From Gloeotrichia echinulata CP02 (lineage in GTDB: Bacteria > Cyanobacteriota > Cyanobacteriia > Cyanobacteriales > Nostocaceae): DNA of 64,000 nucleotides. Under the pieces are notes generated by a model that was given only the letters and a program-made list of their open reading frames with translations, did not search any database and had not been told where the DNA came from. The stretch is from contig CP051187.1 in NCBI GenBank assembly GCA_038087035.1, positions 5,400,001-5,464,000 of the forward strand, in the 5' to 3' direction. The translations under genes were made by a program, and so were the position numbers. Shown here in pieces: positions 8,513 to 16,514 of this stretch; the first letter of the stretch is position 1, and each line of letters starts with the position of its first letter.

Positions 8513-8725
8513 TTATTCTTGTACTACCTCCACCAATTCCTCAATCATCACATCAAAAGTCCTTGCCAACTTCTGAATTGCGGTGAAGTCAACAGTGGCT
8601 AGTCCAGGTGATCGGGCGTAGGTTCTGAGAGTGCTGTAGACTACACCAGAACGTTCAGACACCTCTTTTAGCGTCCAACCGTTCTCATCAGCAAATTCTC
8701 GAATCTTGAGCCTAATCATTCCCAT
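8513..8725 (-). CDS. XRE-family helix-turn-helix regulator, copy 2
   Basis: Tandem paralogue of the gene 46 bp downstream. The HTH reads GWTLKEVSERSGVVYSTLRTY and the end IEELVEVVQE. The frame extends upstream to 8797, but the ATG at 8725 gives a 70-residue protein that aligns end to end with its paralogue and is preferred. It probably binds DNA as a dimer. Keeping two diverged copies suggests different operators. Confidence 0.8.
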   Translation of the reverse strand: MGMIRLKIREFADENGWTLKEVSERSGVVYSTLRTYARSPGLATVDFTAIQKLARTFDVMIEELVEVVQE

Positions 8726-8906
8726 AATTTGCTTGACAAATGACTTATATGAGTCGTTTAATATATTGTAGTCGATAAAACGATCGCCCCACGTCATCCA
8801 AAACTAAAGGGCGATCGCATTATTTACAAAACACATCCCGTGAAAGGGATGATGTCTCCGCTATCTACTGACAGGGAAAAATCTACCTATTCCACAGGCT
8901 AATTTT

Positions 8907-9428
8907 ATGGTATCATCTTTCAAGCCAAAAACGCTCGTCATTCGTGCATCAAAAATTGTTCACAAATCTTCAACACTTCACCCACTCACAAGATTTGTTA
9001 CGGAAGAAGCAGTTTGCCTGATGTTTAACATCCGCCTTGAAGATATCTATACCGTGCAATGCTGGCGCTACATAGTTTACGTCCACGCCAAAGGATTGAG
9101 CCAGTTTGTCAGCTACGCCGATTTTCCGCCAATTGTGGGAGTAAAGCCACCTACCCCAGCAGAGATTGTCAAATGGCGCAGGCGTTGGCGTCAACAACAT
9201 GATGATGCTCAAAGACAGCACGCACCCAGGTGGTGGAAAGAATTTTTTGCTGAGGAATTTTGTCAAGCTTTCTCGGAGCCTATATTATACAGTTGGGGAA
9301 AATTGATTGGGTTAATCAAATTCGCCTTTAGTGAAGAAAGTTTGGAGACCCTGAGAAATAATTACCGCCAAGAAAAATCCCTATTTATATCTCACGCAAA
9401 AACGCTTTCGTCCCTAAGATGTGGTTAG
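8907..9428 (+). CDS. hypothetical protein
   Basis: A 173-residue basic protein without signal peptide or membrane helix. Trp- and Arg-rich stretches (KWRRRWRQQH near 90, PRWWKEFF near 108) suggest a nucleic-acid or protein contact surface. The first half contains ITYR-like segments resembling no family I can name. It stands alone, convergent with the S1-domain gene, 30 bp away. Codon usage resembles that of the neighbours. Confidence 0.6.
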   Translation: MVSSFKPKTLVIRASKIVHKSSTLHPLTRFVTEEAVCLMFNIRLEDIYTVQCWRYIVYVHAKGLSQFVSYADFPPIVGVKPPTPAEIVKWRRRWRQQHDDAQRQHAPRWWKEFFAEEFCQAFSEPILYSWGKLIGLIKFAFSEESLETLRNNYRQEKSLFISHAKTLSSLRCG

Positions 9429-9458
9429 CGACAAAAGCGTTTATTAAGTAACACTTAA

Positions 9459-10391
9459 CTATTCAGCATGTTTATTACTGGCGCGATTAGCCCGTGCTTC
9501 AGCTGAGGCGAATACCTCATCGAAATTTTCCACCACTTCACCAGGGAAATTTTCCAAAACTCTTGTAGAAATAGCCACCCGACCTTTACCTTCATCCAAA
9601 TCAATAATTACAGCTTTAATCGGTTGACCGATTTGAAAAACTTTTTCTAGAGATTCAATGAATTTTTGGCTGACTTGCTTGATATGAAGCAAGGCGCTAA
9701 CACCATTTAAATCGACAAAGACGCCAAAAGGTTTGATCCCAGTAATTTTACCTTCCACTAATTGACCTAGTTCTAACAAGCTAAAGTTACTCGAACGAGT
9801 CGCCAAGCGCTGGGAAAGAATGAGTTTATTAGTGTTGCGATTAACTTCCAAAAAGCCAGCGGTGAGAGTTTGACCTTTGAGTGATTCTAAGTTATCACGC
9901 TCAACCAGGTGCGATCGCGGAATGAATCCCCGCAAAGATTGAATTTCAACGGTAATACCACCTTTATTCACACCCATTACCCGCACTGGTACCGTTTGGG
10001 AATTTTCTTGCATTTGCGCCAGTCGGTCCCAAATTTGCTGAATTTCCAACTGTTTTCGAGAAAGAGTTACTTGACCCTCTGCATCCTGCTCGCGGATAAT
10101 CAAAAACTCTAGTTCCGCTTGTAATGGTAGCACCTCCGATAAATCGGTGACTGCTCTCAAAGAAGCCTCATCGCGGGGGATAAAAGCTGACGACTTACCA
10201 CCAATATCAACATAGGCGCCATCATGGTCAAGTTGAAACACTTTACCATGTACAACCTGTCCTTTTTGAAACTGGTAGTCGTGTTTTTCCAGTGCTTTGG
10301 CAAAATCGTCCATTGTAAATGACGAATTGGCTGTTTGAGAAAGTTTCGATTCGGAATTCATGACTTTTGAAGATAAATTTTTATTTGTCAT
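9459..10391 (-). CDS. S1-domain protein, ribosomal protein S1 homologue (Rps1b type)
   Basis: A 310-residue protein with three S1 RNA-binding domains: about 44-110 (GQVVHGKVFQLDHDGAYVDIG), 128-190 and 205-275 (GQLVEGKITGIKPFGVFVDL). Length and N-terminal segment (FTMDDFAKALEKHDY) fit the second, shorter S1 homologue of cyanobacteria, also called Nbp1, rather than the main ribosomal S1. It should bind mRNA leaders in translation. The start at 10391 is the longest option; an internal Met at residue 11 is an alternative. A palindromic heptamer repeat lies just upstream. Confidence 0.85.
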   Translation of the reverse strand: MTNKNLSSKVMNSESKLSQTANSSFTMDDFAKALEKHDYQFQKGQVVHGKVFQLDHDGAYVDIGGKSSAFIPRDEASLRAVTDLSEVLPLQAELEFLIIREQDAEGQVTLSRKQLEIQQIWDRLAQMQENSQTVPVRVMGVNKGGITVEIQSLRGFIPRSHLVERDNLESLKGQTLTAGFLEVNRNTNKLILSQRLATRSSNFSLLELGQLVEGKITGIKPFGVFVDLNGVSALLHIKQVSQKFIESLEKVFQIGQPIKAVIIDLDEGKGRVAISTRVLENFPGEVVENFDEVFASAEARANRASNKHAE

Positions 10392-10441
10392 TTGTCATTT
10401 GTCATTTGTCTTTGGTCTTATAAATGACAAATGACAAATGA
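10388..10441. repeat. inverted array of ATTTGTC heptamers
   Basis: Three copies of the heptamer (CATTTGT frame) on one arm face their complement on the other (AATGACAAATGACAAATGA), giving a long potential hairpin directly upstream of the S1 gene. This is the same heptamer as in the large array at 58.5 kb. Confidence 0.75.
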
Positions 10442-10486
10442 TTTAGGACAACCTGAACGAACAGTATCGAACGGTTGCTTAGGTTG

Positions 10487-11227
10487 TCAGGTTAGTTGAC
10501 CAAACAGTTGTTTCACCTGCTCCCAAGCATCGGCTGCAGCTATAGGATTATAACTGCCACGATGGTCACAGAAAAATCCGTGGTCAGCTCCATCGTAGCG
10601 AAACACACGATGGGAAATTTTGTATTTTTCTAACTCTGCTTCAATCTTGTCTACCTGCTCTAGAGGGATGCTGGCGTCTTCGGTGCCAAAAAAGCCGTAG
10701 AGGGTGCCGGGAATGTCCCTGGTACGGGTGACAGTAGGCTCGCCACCTCCTGGTGTACGGGTGCTAATTCCCGCCCCATAGAAGGAAGCCGTAGCTTTGA
10801 TATCTGGTAGGGTAGCAGCTAGATATGCTACATGACCGCCAAAACAGAAGCCAATGGAGCCAAAGCCATCTGGTTTGACTTGGGGGAGGCTTTTGAGATA
10901 GTCAATTGTCGCCTGAATATCGCTCAATAACTCTGAAGCTGTCGTTTGCATCGCATAGCTTCTCCCAGTTTCAATATCTTCTGGAGTGTAACCAGTTTCA
11001 AAGCCAGGGGCAATACGTTGGAAGAGTGCGGGGGCGATCGCCACATAACCAAGTTGAGCAATCCGTTCTGTTACTTGGCGAATGTGGACGTTGATACCAA
11101 AAATCTCCTGTAATACAATCACTCCTGGGTAAGAACCAGGCCCTTGTGGTTGTGCCAAATATGCCACAAGTTCGACATTACCTTGCGAAATTTCCACGGT
11201 TGTGGTATGTATTACTTGCTCGGTCAT
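10487..11227 (-). CDS. dienelactone hydrolase family protein
   Basis: A 246-residue alpha/beta hydrolase. The nucleophile is Cys in GFCFGGH, the hallmark of dienelactone hydrolases rather than serine esterases. The acid is in the GTEDASIP region and the histidine in GADHGFFCD. The conserved VIVLQEIFGIN near the N terminus also fits. The family hydrolyses carboxymethylenebutenolide and similar lactones; the physiological substrate in cyanobacteria is unclear. No secretion signal is present. It stands alone on the minus strand. Confidence 0.9.
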   Translation of the reverse strand: MTEQVIHTTTVEISQGNVELVAYLAQPQGPGSYPGVIVLQEIFGINVHIRQVTERIAQLGYVAIAPALFQRIAPGFETGYTPEDIETGRSYAMQTTASELLSDIQATIDYLKSLPQVKPDGFGSIGFCFGGHVAYLAATLPDIKATASFYGAGISTRTPGGGEPTVTRTRDIPGTLYGFFGTEDASIPLEQVDKIEAELEKYKISHRVFRYDGADHGFFCDHRGSYNPIAAADAWEQVKQLFGQLT

Positions 11228-11584
11228 AATATTTTTTACCAGTGTTGTGTGATTATTTGATATAACTATGCCAGGATCTCAAACCTATCCCCAATTACCA
11301 ATTAAATTATCAATTAGGAAAAGTCAAGAAGTGAGAATTTTTTCCCAGAAAAATTCAAGGTATAAATAAAATATTTAACAGGTAGGATAGGCAGCTGGTT
11401 CCATGCTGCTACTAGCACCGAGTGCAGCAGGGTAAAAATAAACATACCATCTCACGAAGCTCACAATCCAGGCAATGAGGCATTTTGAATTTTAACCCTT
11501 CACGGAGTTTACCCTTGAACGAAGTGAAGGATTCGAGGGCAAGATTTTGATAAATTCCGCGTAGTGGTACTAGGAGGTTTGGTG
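11228..11584. other. intergenic region between divergent genes
   Basis: About 350 bp between the hydrolase and the GntR regulator. It must hold promoters for both. I see a partial dyad (CCTTCAC ... GTGAAGG, 11498-11530) but no gene, RNA or mobile element. Confidence 0.5.
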
Positions 11585-12568
11585 ATGATTCAATTCCGCA
11601 TTCAGCCAGACAGTGAAATTCCCGCATCAACCCAGCTGTTTAATCAAATCCGATTTGCGATCGCCTCTCGCCAATATCCACCTGGATATAAATTGCCAAG
11701 CACACGGGCGCTAGCAATGCAGACTGGCTTACACCGCAATACTATCAGCAAGGTTTATCGTCAACTAGAGGATGACGGATTTGTCGAAAGTTTAGCAGGT
11801 TCGGGAATTTATGTCCGTGCCCAAGGTCATGAGGGCGGTAGTAAACTACAATCGCCCATTCTCAAACAACATCCAGAAGCAGACACGGTTGTTCAGCAAG
11901 CACTTGATGAGCTACTGTCCCAAGGATGTACACTCTCCCAAGCACGAGAACTATTTTTAGCAGAAATCGATTGGCGTATGCGTTGTAGCACGCGAGTGCT
12001 TGTAGCCGCACCATCTCAAGATTTGGGTGTGGGCGAATTGATGGTATACGAATTGGAGGAAGCCCTAAAAATACCACTGCAGTTAGTCCCTATTGACCAA
12101 TTAGCTGCTGTACTAGAGAAAACAACCTCTGCTACGGTGGTAACAAGTCGGTATTTTATCAGTGATGTGGAAGCGATCGCCGCGCCGAAAGCTGTCCGTG
12201 TAATCCCCCTAGATATCTACGACTACAGTAAGGAAATTAACCTGCTCAAAACCCTACCGAAGGAAAATTGTGTTGGTATAGTTAGCCTCAGTTCTGGGAT
12301 TGGCCGCCAAGCTGAAGTGATTCTGCATGGTTTACGTGGCGATCAACTACTGGTGATGACTTCTCAGCCAAAAGATGCTTACAAACTTCAGGCGATCGTC
12401 AAGCGAGCTGAGGTAATTCTCAGCGATCAAGCCAGTTATGCCATAGTGCAAGCCGCTGTGCAAGCAGCTGCGGAAGACATTATTCGTCCACCCAAGTTGA
12501 TTAAGGTCGAAAATTACATTGGCACCAAATCCATCAATTTGTTGAAACGAGAGTTGGGTTTGGGTTAA
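11585..12568 (+). CDS. GntR-family transcriptional regulator
   Basis: A 327-residue protein with an N-terminal GntR winged helix (residues about 8-75: PPGYKLPSTRALAMQTGLHRN region, then KVYRQLEDDGFV). The C-terminal 240 residues do not look like an aminotransferase (MocR) domain and are of a type seen in cyanobacterial GntR proteins, perhaps ligand-binding. The ATG at 11585 is chosen because AGGAGG lies 8 bp before it; the frame is open upstream to 11564. It is divergent from the dienelactone hydrolase, a possible target. A hairpin follows the stop. Confidence 0.88.
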   Translation: MIQFRIQPDSEIPASTQLFNQIRFAIASRQYPPGYKLPSTRALAMQTGLHRNTISKVYRQLEDDGFVESLAGSGIYVRAQGHEGGSKLQSPILKQHPEADTVVQQALDELLSQGCTLSQARELFLAEIDWRMRCSTRVLVAAPSQDLGVGELMVYELEEALKIPLQLVPIDQLAAVLEKTTSATVVTSRYFISDVEAIAAPKAVRVIPLDIYDYSKEINLLKTLPKENCVGIVSLSSGIGRQAEVILHGLRGDQLLVMTSQPKDAYKLQAIVKRAEVILSDQASYAIVQAAVQAAAEDIIRPPKLIKVENYIGTKSINLLKRELGLG

Positions 12569-12573
12569 TTTCC

Positions 12574-12612
12574 CTGTGTCTCTGTGGTTTTTTGATTTTC
12601 ACAGAGGCACAG
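12574..12612 (+). terminator. hairpin after the GntR gene
   Basis: The arms CTGTGTCTCTGTG and CACAGAGGCACAG pair over 13 bp with one mismatch around a T-rich loop. It begins 5 bp after the stop codon. The sequence also belongs to a dispersed cyanobacterial palindrome type. Confidence 0.5.
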
Positions 12613-12660
12613 CATCCCGTATAATACAATAGGGGTAGTGGATGAGGAGCGGCGATCGCT

Positions 12661-12906
12661 ATGACCACAGCAACCAAAAAACTAACTTTTGCAGAATATC
12701 TCAAATATAACGATGGCACCGATACTCAATACGAATTGGTGGATGGAGAATTAATTCCCATGAGTGTCGGTACTGGTAAGCACGGCGGAATTTCCAAGTT
12801 TCTCGAACGAACCTTTGATGACGAAAGTGCGAAAATAGGGAGAAAATCGACTTGGTTGCACAACCTGCAATATAGCAGTTATCGGTTGAGTCCAATACAC
12901 TCGTAG
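12661..12906 (+). pseudogene. truncated Uma2-family (DUF820) endonuclease-like gene
   Basis: The first 66 or so residues match the N terminus of Uma2 proteins: a FAEYLKY start, YELVDGELIPM and KHGGISKFLERTF. After residue 69 the match stops and the frame runs into a palindromic repeat, ending at 12906. The PD-(D/E)XK active-site half is missing, whereas intact Uma2 proteins have about 190-200 residues. An intact paralogue is at 29761. The gene was probably cut by insertion of the adjacent MITE-like repeat with loss of the 3' half. Confidence 0.8.
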
Positions 12907-12976
12907 GGGCACGTTTTGCCGGCGCCCTACACGCGACGATATAATTTTGTATTGCATCCAACTGAGAATCGCTATA
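12871..12976. mobile_element. MITE-like palindromic element A
   Basis: Outer arms TATAGCAGTTATCGGTTGAG (12871) and its imperfect complement ending GCTATA (12976) enclose a GTAGGGGC...GCCCTAC inner palindrome. It has no coding capacity. It lies at the break of the Uma2 gene and directly abuts a second element. Confidence 0.65.
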
Positions 12977-12977
12977 A

Positions 12978-13076
12978 CTTACAGCCATTTTCAGGTAAAT
13001 AGACCACGCTTTTGGGGCGCAAGGCCTTGCGCCCCTACGAAGATCTGTGGTTCAAATGAGTGAAAATTGCTGTAAG
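12978..13076. mobile_element. MITE-like palindromic element B
   Basis: Arms CTTACAGCCATTTTCAGGTA (12978) and TGAGTGAAAATTGCTGTAAG (to 13076) are imperfect inverted repeats around an inner GGGGCGCAAGGCCTTGCGCCCC palindrome. It lies one base from element A, so either one inserted beside the other or they form one compound repeat. Confidence 0.65.
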
Positions 13077-13143
13077 AAGAATTGAGAAGAATGTTGAGTT
13101 CCCCTGCGGGAAGCCGCTCCGCGTCTACATTGCTCAACTCAAT

Positions 13144-13656
13144 CTACGATGATCGCACGTCTTTTAAAATATCTTCGCCTAAATTTTCTATCGACAAATC
13201 TGCAGATAATTTAGCAGGAATTCGCAGGTTAAAAGCAATTACTAATTGATTTTGTTCAATATTGATATTTGTAATATTCATAATACTTTTCTCAGGTAAT
13301 AACTCTAATCCCTGAACTTTTGCAGACGAGAGACTTTTATACCCAGCTTCCTCCAGCCATTCAGAAATATTTCGCCAATTTTCTATCTTCCCATTACCCT
13401 TATCAACCAAACCCTTAACGTATTTATACACAGTTGCACAAAGGTCAGTTTCCACACCCTTACAATTTTTACTGAGCTTTTCGGCAATTTCCAGCGGACT
13501 GTAACCACAAAGTAGTCCCCGCAGGTGTAGCTTTTCCACTGGTGTCAGGCGCTTTCCCTTAGCAGAGGCTAAGTCAGTGTAGAGAGTTTCCAAATCCCAG
13601 TGGTTAGCTGCTTGGGAGAAATGCTCATCAGTGGCTGCCATCAGTGCTATCCTCAC
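13144..13656 (-). CDS. hypothetical protein with predicted helix-turn-helix region
   Basis: A 170-residue protein. The segment LTPVEKLHLRGLLCGYSPLEIAEKL (about 37-61) followed by TVYKYVKGLV looks like a helix-turn-helix of the sort found at the N termini of cyanobacterial AAA/NACHT-WD40 signalling proteins, but here no ATPase or repeat domain follows. The C-terminal 60 residues appear to form beta strands. The start may be Met6. It could be a stand-alone regulator or a remnant of a larger protein. No function can be assigned. Confidence 0.65.
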   Translation of the reverse strand: MRIALMAATDEHFSQAANHWDLETLYTDLASAKGKRLTPVEKLHLRGLLCGYSPLEIAEKLSKNCKGVETDLCATVYKYVKGLVDKGNGKIENWRNISEWLEEAGYKSLSSAKVQGLELLPEKSIMNITNINIEQNQLVIAFNLRIPAKLSADLSIENLGEDILKDVRSS

Positions 13657-13847
13657 TAATTCCTGATGTAATTCTAACGTAAATCCTGATTTTTATCAGC
13701 TAATGGCTAGCTTTATGTGGAATATACTGAGAGTATCGGGATAAATAAGACTAATAATTAAGTATTAATGCGGGTGCAAGGTTGATATAGATGGTCGAGA
13801 CGATTCAAGACAATTACTTTCAATTTCCAGAAAAGGAGATACAGATA

Positions 13848-14399
13848 ATGTGGTTCAAATTTCCGAATAAATTGAGTGTTAAAACTAGTATCGCTACGTT
13901 ATTTGCTATTAGCTCATTTGCCATTTTTAACACTACTCCAGCTCTTGCTGAATTAATTTTTTCGACACAGAACATATCTCGTATTACTCCATTAGAAACT
14001 GGTAGCACAACGATTGGAGGACTGACTGTTAACGCTGATACGTCTCAGTGGTTACAAAACAATACCCAGAGACTTTTAGGCGCACAATGGCAATTTAATG
14101 ATGATGGAACTTTTGTTTTTTATCTACCGAATACTCGTACCGACCTTTACCCAATAACAGGATATTACAGGGTTCAAGGCAAGAAATTATCTTTTCAAGG
14201 TTCCAGAACCTCAAATACTCAGGTTTCGAGAGCAAAATCTTTTGTTGGTGGGATCATAGATTTCAGCCAAAAGCCGCCTGTAATGAATATTCAATGGGGC
14301 AGCAGTAATATCAATGCTGCTGTTGTTAATGGGACTAATTATGGTTCCAACAAAACAAGTGCTTATGATGCCACTGTGACTCTCAGGAGAGTCAAGTAA
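13848..14399 (+). CDS. secreted hypothetical protein
   Basis: A 183-residue protein with a clear Sec signal peptide: basic start (MWFKFPNKLSVK), a hydrophobic core and an ALA cleavage site at about residue 35 (TTPALAE). The ATG at 13848 is chosen because AAAGGAG precedes it by 9 bp; an upstream in-frame ATG at 13791 would bury the signal. The mature part is rich in beta strands, with FNDDGTFVFYLPN and GYYRVQGKKLSFQGS resembling lipocalin-like fold segments. It is likely periplasmic or exported. No known family was recognised. Confidence 0.7.
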   Translation: MWFKFPNKLSVKTSIATLFAISSFAIFNTTPALAELIFSTQNISRITPLETGSTTIGGLTVNADTSQWLQNNTQRLLGAQWQFNDDGTFVFYLPNTRTDLYPITGYYRVQGKKLSFQGSRTSNTQVSRAKSFVGGIIDFSQKPPVMNIQWGSSNINAAVVNGTNYGSNKTSAYDATVTLRRVK

Positions 14400-14833
14400 A
14401 TGTGTAAGTCTTTTGTTCTTATGTAGTTTAGTTAAACACAGCGCATCACCAAGCCCTCTCCATTTTCTCACCTATTTGTAATCATTGACGCTTTCCCAGT
14501 TAAACAATTTCAACAGCGTAGGTTGGGTTAGGCGCACGAAGATTTTTCATTTTTGCTGGGTAATTAATATTTGCGCCGTAACCCAACAGAATATCTTGTC
14601 GTAAAACCAGTAAATCATATGTTGGGTTTCGTTCCTCTATCCAACCTAAAGTCTGCTTCCAAATAAAAAACATCCAATAATTTATTGTGGGGTGGGCGTC
14701 TCGCCCGCCAATAGACAAAAGCGGGCAAGATGCCCACCCCACAAGATTGGATAATTTATTTCTTGGAAATTCCTTATCAGCATCTCCTTGGTTTTCAGAA
14801 ACCAGTTAATAAGATTAAAACCGACTAACTTCT
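14400..14833. other. repeat-rich intergenic region
   Basis: It holds three things: the first copy of a roughly 48-bp direct repeat (14456-14500) whose second copy is at 15112-15157; degenerate GTTGGGTT / AACCCAAC repeat segments (14518-14650); and a strong palindrome at 14687-14742. No gene is supported. Confidence 0.6.
14687..14742. repeat. long palindrome (GTGGGGTGGGC / GCCCACCCCAC)
   Basis: Arms of 22 nt with few mismatches around a 12-nt loop. This is a dispersed palindrome type. It lies about 90 bp before the next small gene. Confidence 0.7.
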
Positions 14834-15070
14834 ATGTGGAAAGCTTTGTATCTATTACTTTTGTTTGCCATTTACATTTTCATAGCTTTACCAATAGGTC
14901 TTGCCAGTTTGGCATTAGCAGTCTTAGGTATACCAATTGATATACTAATCCTTCTATTAACTGCTGGAAATGCCAAGTTTGGAATTTTTAAGGGTTTTAA
15001 GCGTTTTGGAATTTGGTGGTTACTAAGATTAAGGGAAGCAACGGAAAATATCGATGATTATTCGGATTGA
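14834..15070 (+). CDS. small membrane protein
   Basis: A 78-residue protein whose first 45 residues form two hydrophobic helices (about 4-26 and 28-45), followed by a basic segment with KGFKRFGIWW and an acidic end. It probably sits in the plasma or thylakoid membrane with the C terminus inside. I do not recognise the family. It is bracketed by two copies of a 48-bp direct repeat, so it may have been copied or moved as a unit. Confidence 0.55.
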   Translation: MWKALYLLLLFAIYIFIALPIGLASLALAVLGIPIDILILLLTAGNAKFGIFKGFKRFGIWWLLRLREATENIDDYSD

Positions 15071-15111
15071 CCTGAGAGAGCCTTTCAAAATCTTCTCCTA
15101 TTCTCATCACA

Positions 15112-15157
15112 TCTCTCCATTTTCTCACTTATTTGTCATCATTGGACTTTTCCCAGA
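15112..15157. repeat. second copy of a roughly 48-bp direct repeat
   Basis: CTCTCCATTTTCTCACTTAT and the following bases match 14456-14500 with a few differences. The two copies flank the small membrane protein gene. A short GGGGTTCT inverted repeat (CCCCGACTTATT / AAGTCGGGG) follows at 15161-15185. Confidence 0.6.
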
Positions 15158-15359
15158 ACCCCGACTTATTCAACAAGTCGGGGTTCTAATTTTTCCCCAA
15201 CAATTTAAAATCGCCATACATAGCTTCTCCTAATCACATAACCTATATCATAGCCCCCTCTATCCCGTGGTGGAGGGGATTGGGGGTGGGGTTCTTGTAC
15301 CTCACAAACCGCTATAATATACATATAAAATATTTTAACGACTATCAGATTATCAATTT

Positions 15360-15614
15360 ATGCGAACAATACCAATCCAATTACCAGAAACAGTATTTTC
15401 AGCACTTCGCAAAAATCCTGAAGAATTCGTGCAAGAAATGCGAATTGCAGCAGCAGTAAAATGGTATGAAATAGGTGAAATATCGCAAGCTAAAGCTGCA
15501 GAAATTGCTGGACTTACTCGGGCAGAATTTATCAATGCTTTATCACGCTACCAAGTAGATTTTATGCAATATACTGCCCAAGAGTTAGCCGAGGAACTGA
15601 TGAATGTCGATTAG
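15360..15614 (+). CDS. UPF0175 family protein, putative antitoxin
   Basis: An 84-residue protein typical of UPF0175: IQLPETVFSAL at the start, a central KWYEIGEISQAKAAEIAGLTRAEFI helix-turn-helix, and an acidic end. The family is usually found next to a PIN-like toxin (DUF3368). Here no such partner follows on the same strand; instead the gene is convergent with a DUF5615 toxin, 15 bp away. It may be an orphan or may cross-talk with that pair. Confidence 0.85.
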   Translation: MRTIPIQLPETVFSALRKNPEEFVQEMRIAAAVKWYEIGEISQAKAAEIAGLTRAEFINALSRYQVDFMQYTAQELAEELMNVD

Positions 15615-15629
15615 TCGCGTCATAGGCTA

Positions 15630-15983
15630 CTACTGATGTACAATAATTGTATCGCGACTCATTTCAATGTAGGAATGCTGGTCAAACAGTTCAAATAAAG
15701 ATTGTAAATTAGCGGAAAACAGACTTTCAAGTTCTACATTCTTGATATTGCCTGTGGTGATTAAAAGCAGTTTATACGGTTGCTGAATTATTAAAAAAGA
15801 GTTGACAAAATCGGAATCTTTTGTAATTACAATTCGATTTTGTTGAATTGATATGGCATTAATTTCAGTATCTAAAGTACCATTTTGTTGAGGTAAATCT
15901 ATCGTGTGGATTGTATCGTAGCCTGAAGCTTTTAGGAACCGAGCGAGGCGAACTGGTAACTGAGCATCAACAAGAAATTTCAT
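15630..15983 (-). CDS. DUF5615 PIN-like toxin
   Basis: A 117-residue protein with KFLVDAQLP at the start and DTEINAISIQQNRIVITKDSDFV, the two acidic blocks of the DUF5615 PIN-like fold. The family is proposed to act as an RNase toxin. Its ATG overlaps the end of the DUF433 gene by 4 bp, the usual antitoxin-first order. Asp6 and Asp75 (TKDSDF region) are candidates for metal ligands. Function is inferred from family and context. Confidence 0.88.
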   Translation of the reverse strand: MKFLVDAQLPVRLARFLKASGYDTIHTIDLPQQNGTLDTEINAISIQQNRIVITKDSDFVNSFLIIQQPYKLLLITTGNIKNVELESLFSANLQSLFELFDQHSYIEMSRDTIIVHQ

Positions 15984-16216
15984 GAAGCAATCTTATAAAT
16001 GCTTTTGACTTGGCTGAGTCGAGCCGCAAATAACAAAACCGCCAGAATATCTTCATACTCTAAGTCCTCATAATCTGCCAAGATTTCCTCATTCTTCATA
16101 CCAGAACTGAGTAATTCGAGGATAAACTCAACTGGATAACGAAGTCCTCGAATACAGGGTTTACCATGACAGATATCAGGATTATGGGTGATGCGCTGTA
16201 ACAGTGTGTCATCCAT
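15980..16216 (-). CDS. DUF433 antitoxin
   Basis: A 78-residue DUF433 protein with the hallmark RITHNPDICHGKPCIRGLRYPV followed by a helical domain (ILELLSSGMKNEEILADY) predicted to bind DNA. The ATG at 16216 is chosen because GGAGG lies about 10 bp upstream; an in-frame start at 16246 is less likely. It forms a translationally coupled pair with the DUF5615 toxin. Confidence 0.88.
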   Translation of the reverse strand: MDDTLLQRITHNPDICHGKPCIRGLRYPVEFILELLSSGMKNEEILADYEDLEYEDILAVLLFAARLSQVKSIYKIAS

Positions 16217-16246
16217 GCCAGCAATCCTCCGCAACATTAAACTCAA

Positions 16247-16514
16247 CTACTAGGTTACAGTAGTTTAGACTATTTAGCAGTTTGCATTTGTCGTTCTTCA
16301 TTAATTTTCAGATTCCAACCAAGACTCTCAGCATTTTTCGTTAGTCCGCGGAGGCGGACTTTGCCTGTATAGCCGCGAATTCTATTCGCCGGGGCTTAAG
16401 TTGACACCTATGGGCATTGCCGTGCCCCTACGGGTGTACCTTACTGGCTTTGATCAATTTCTTCATAGCCGTAAGTTTCTTTAACAAAAAATATTTTTAC
16501 TCAACACTTCTTCA
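16247..16514. other. intergenic region with short palindromes
   Basis: Contains TCCGCGGAGGCGGA (16346) and a CGTGCCCCTACGGG fragment of a common dispersed repeat. No gene is supported. Confidence 0.4.
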
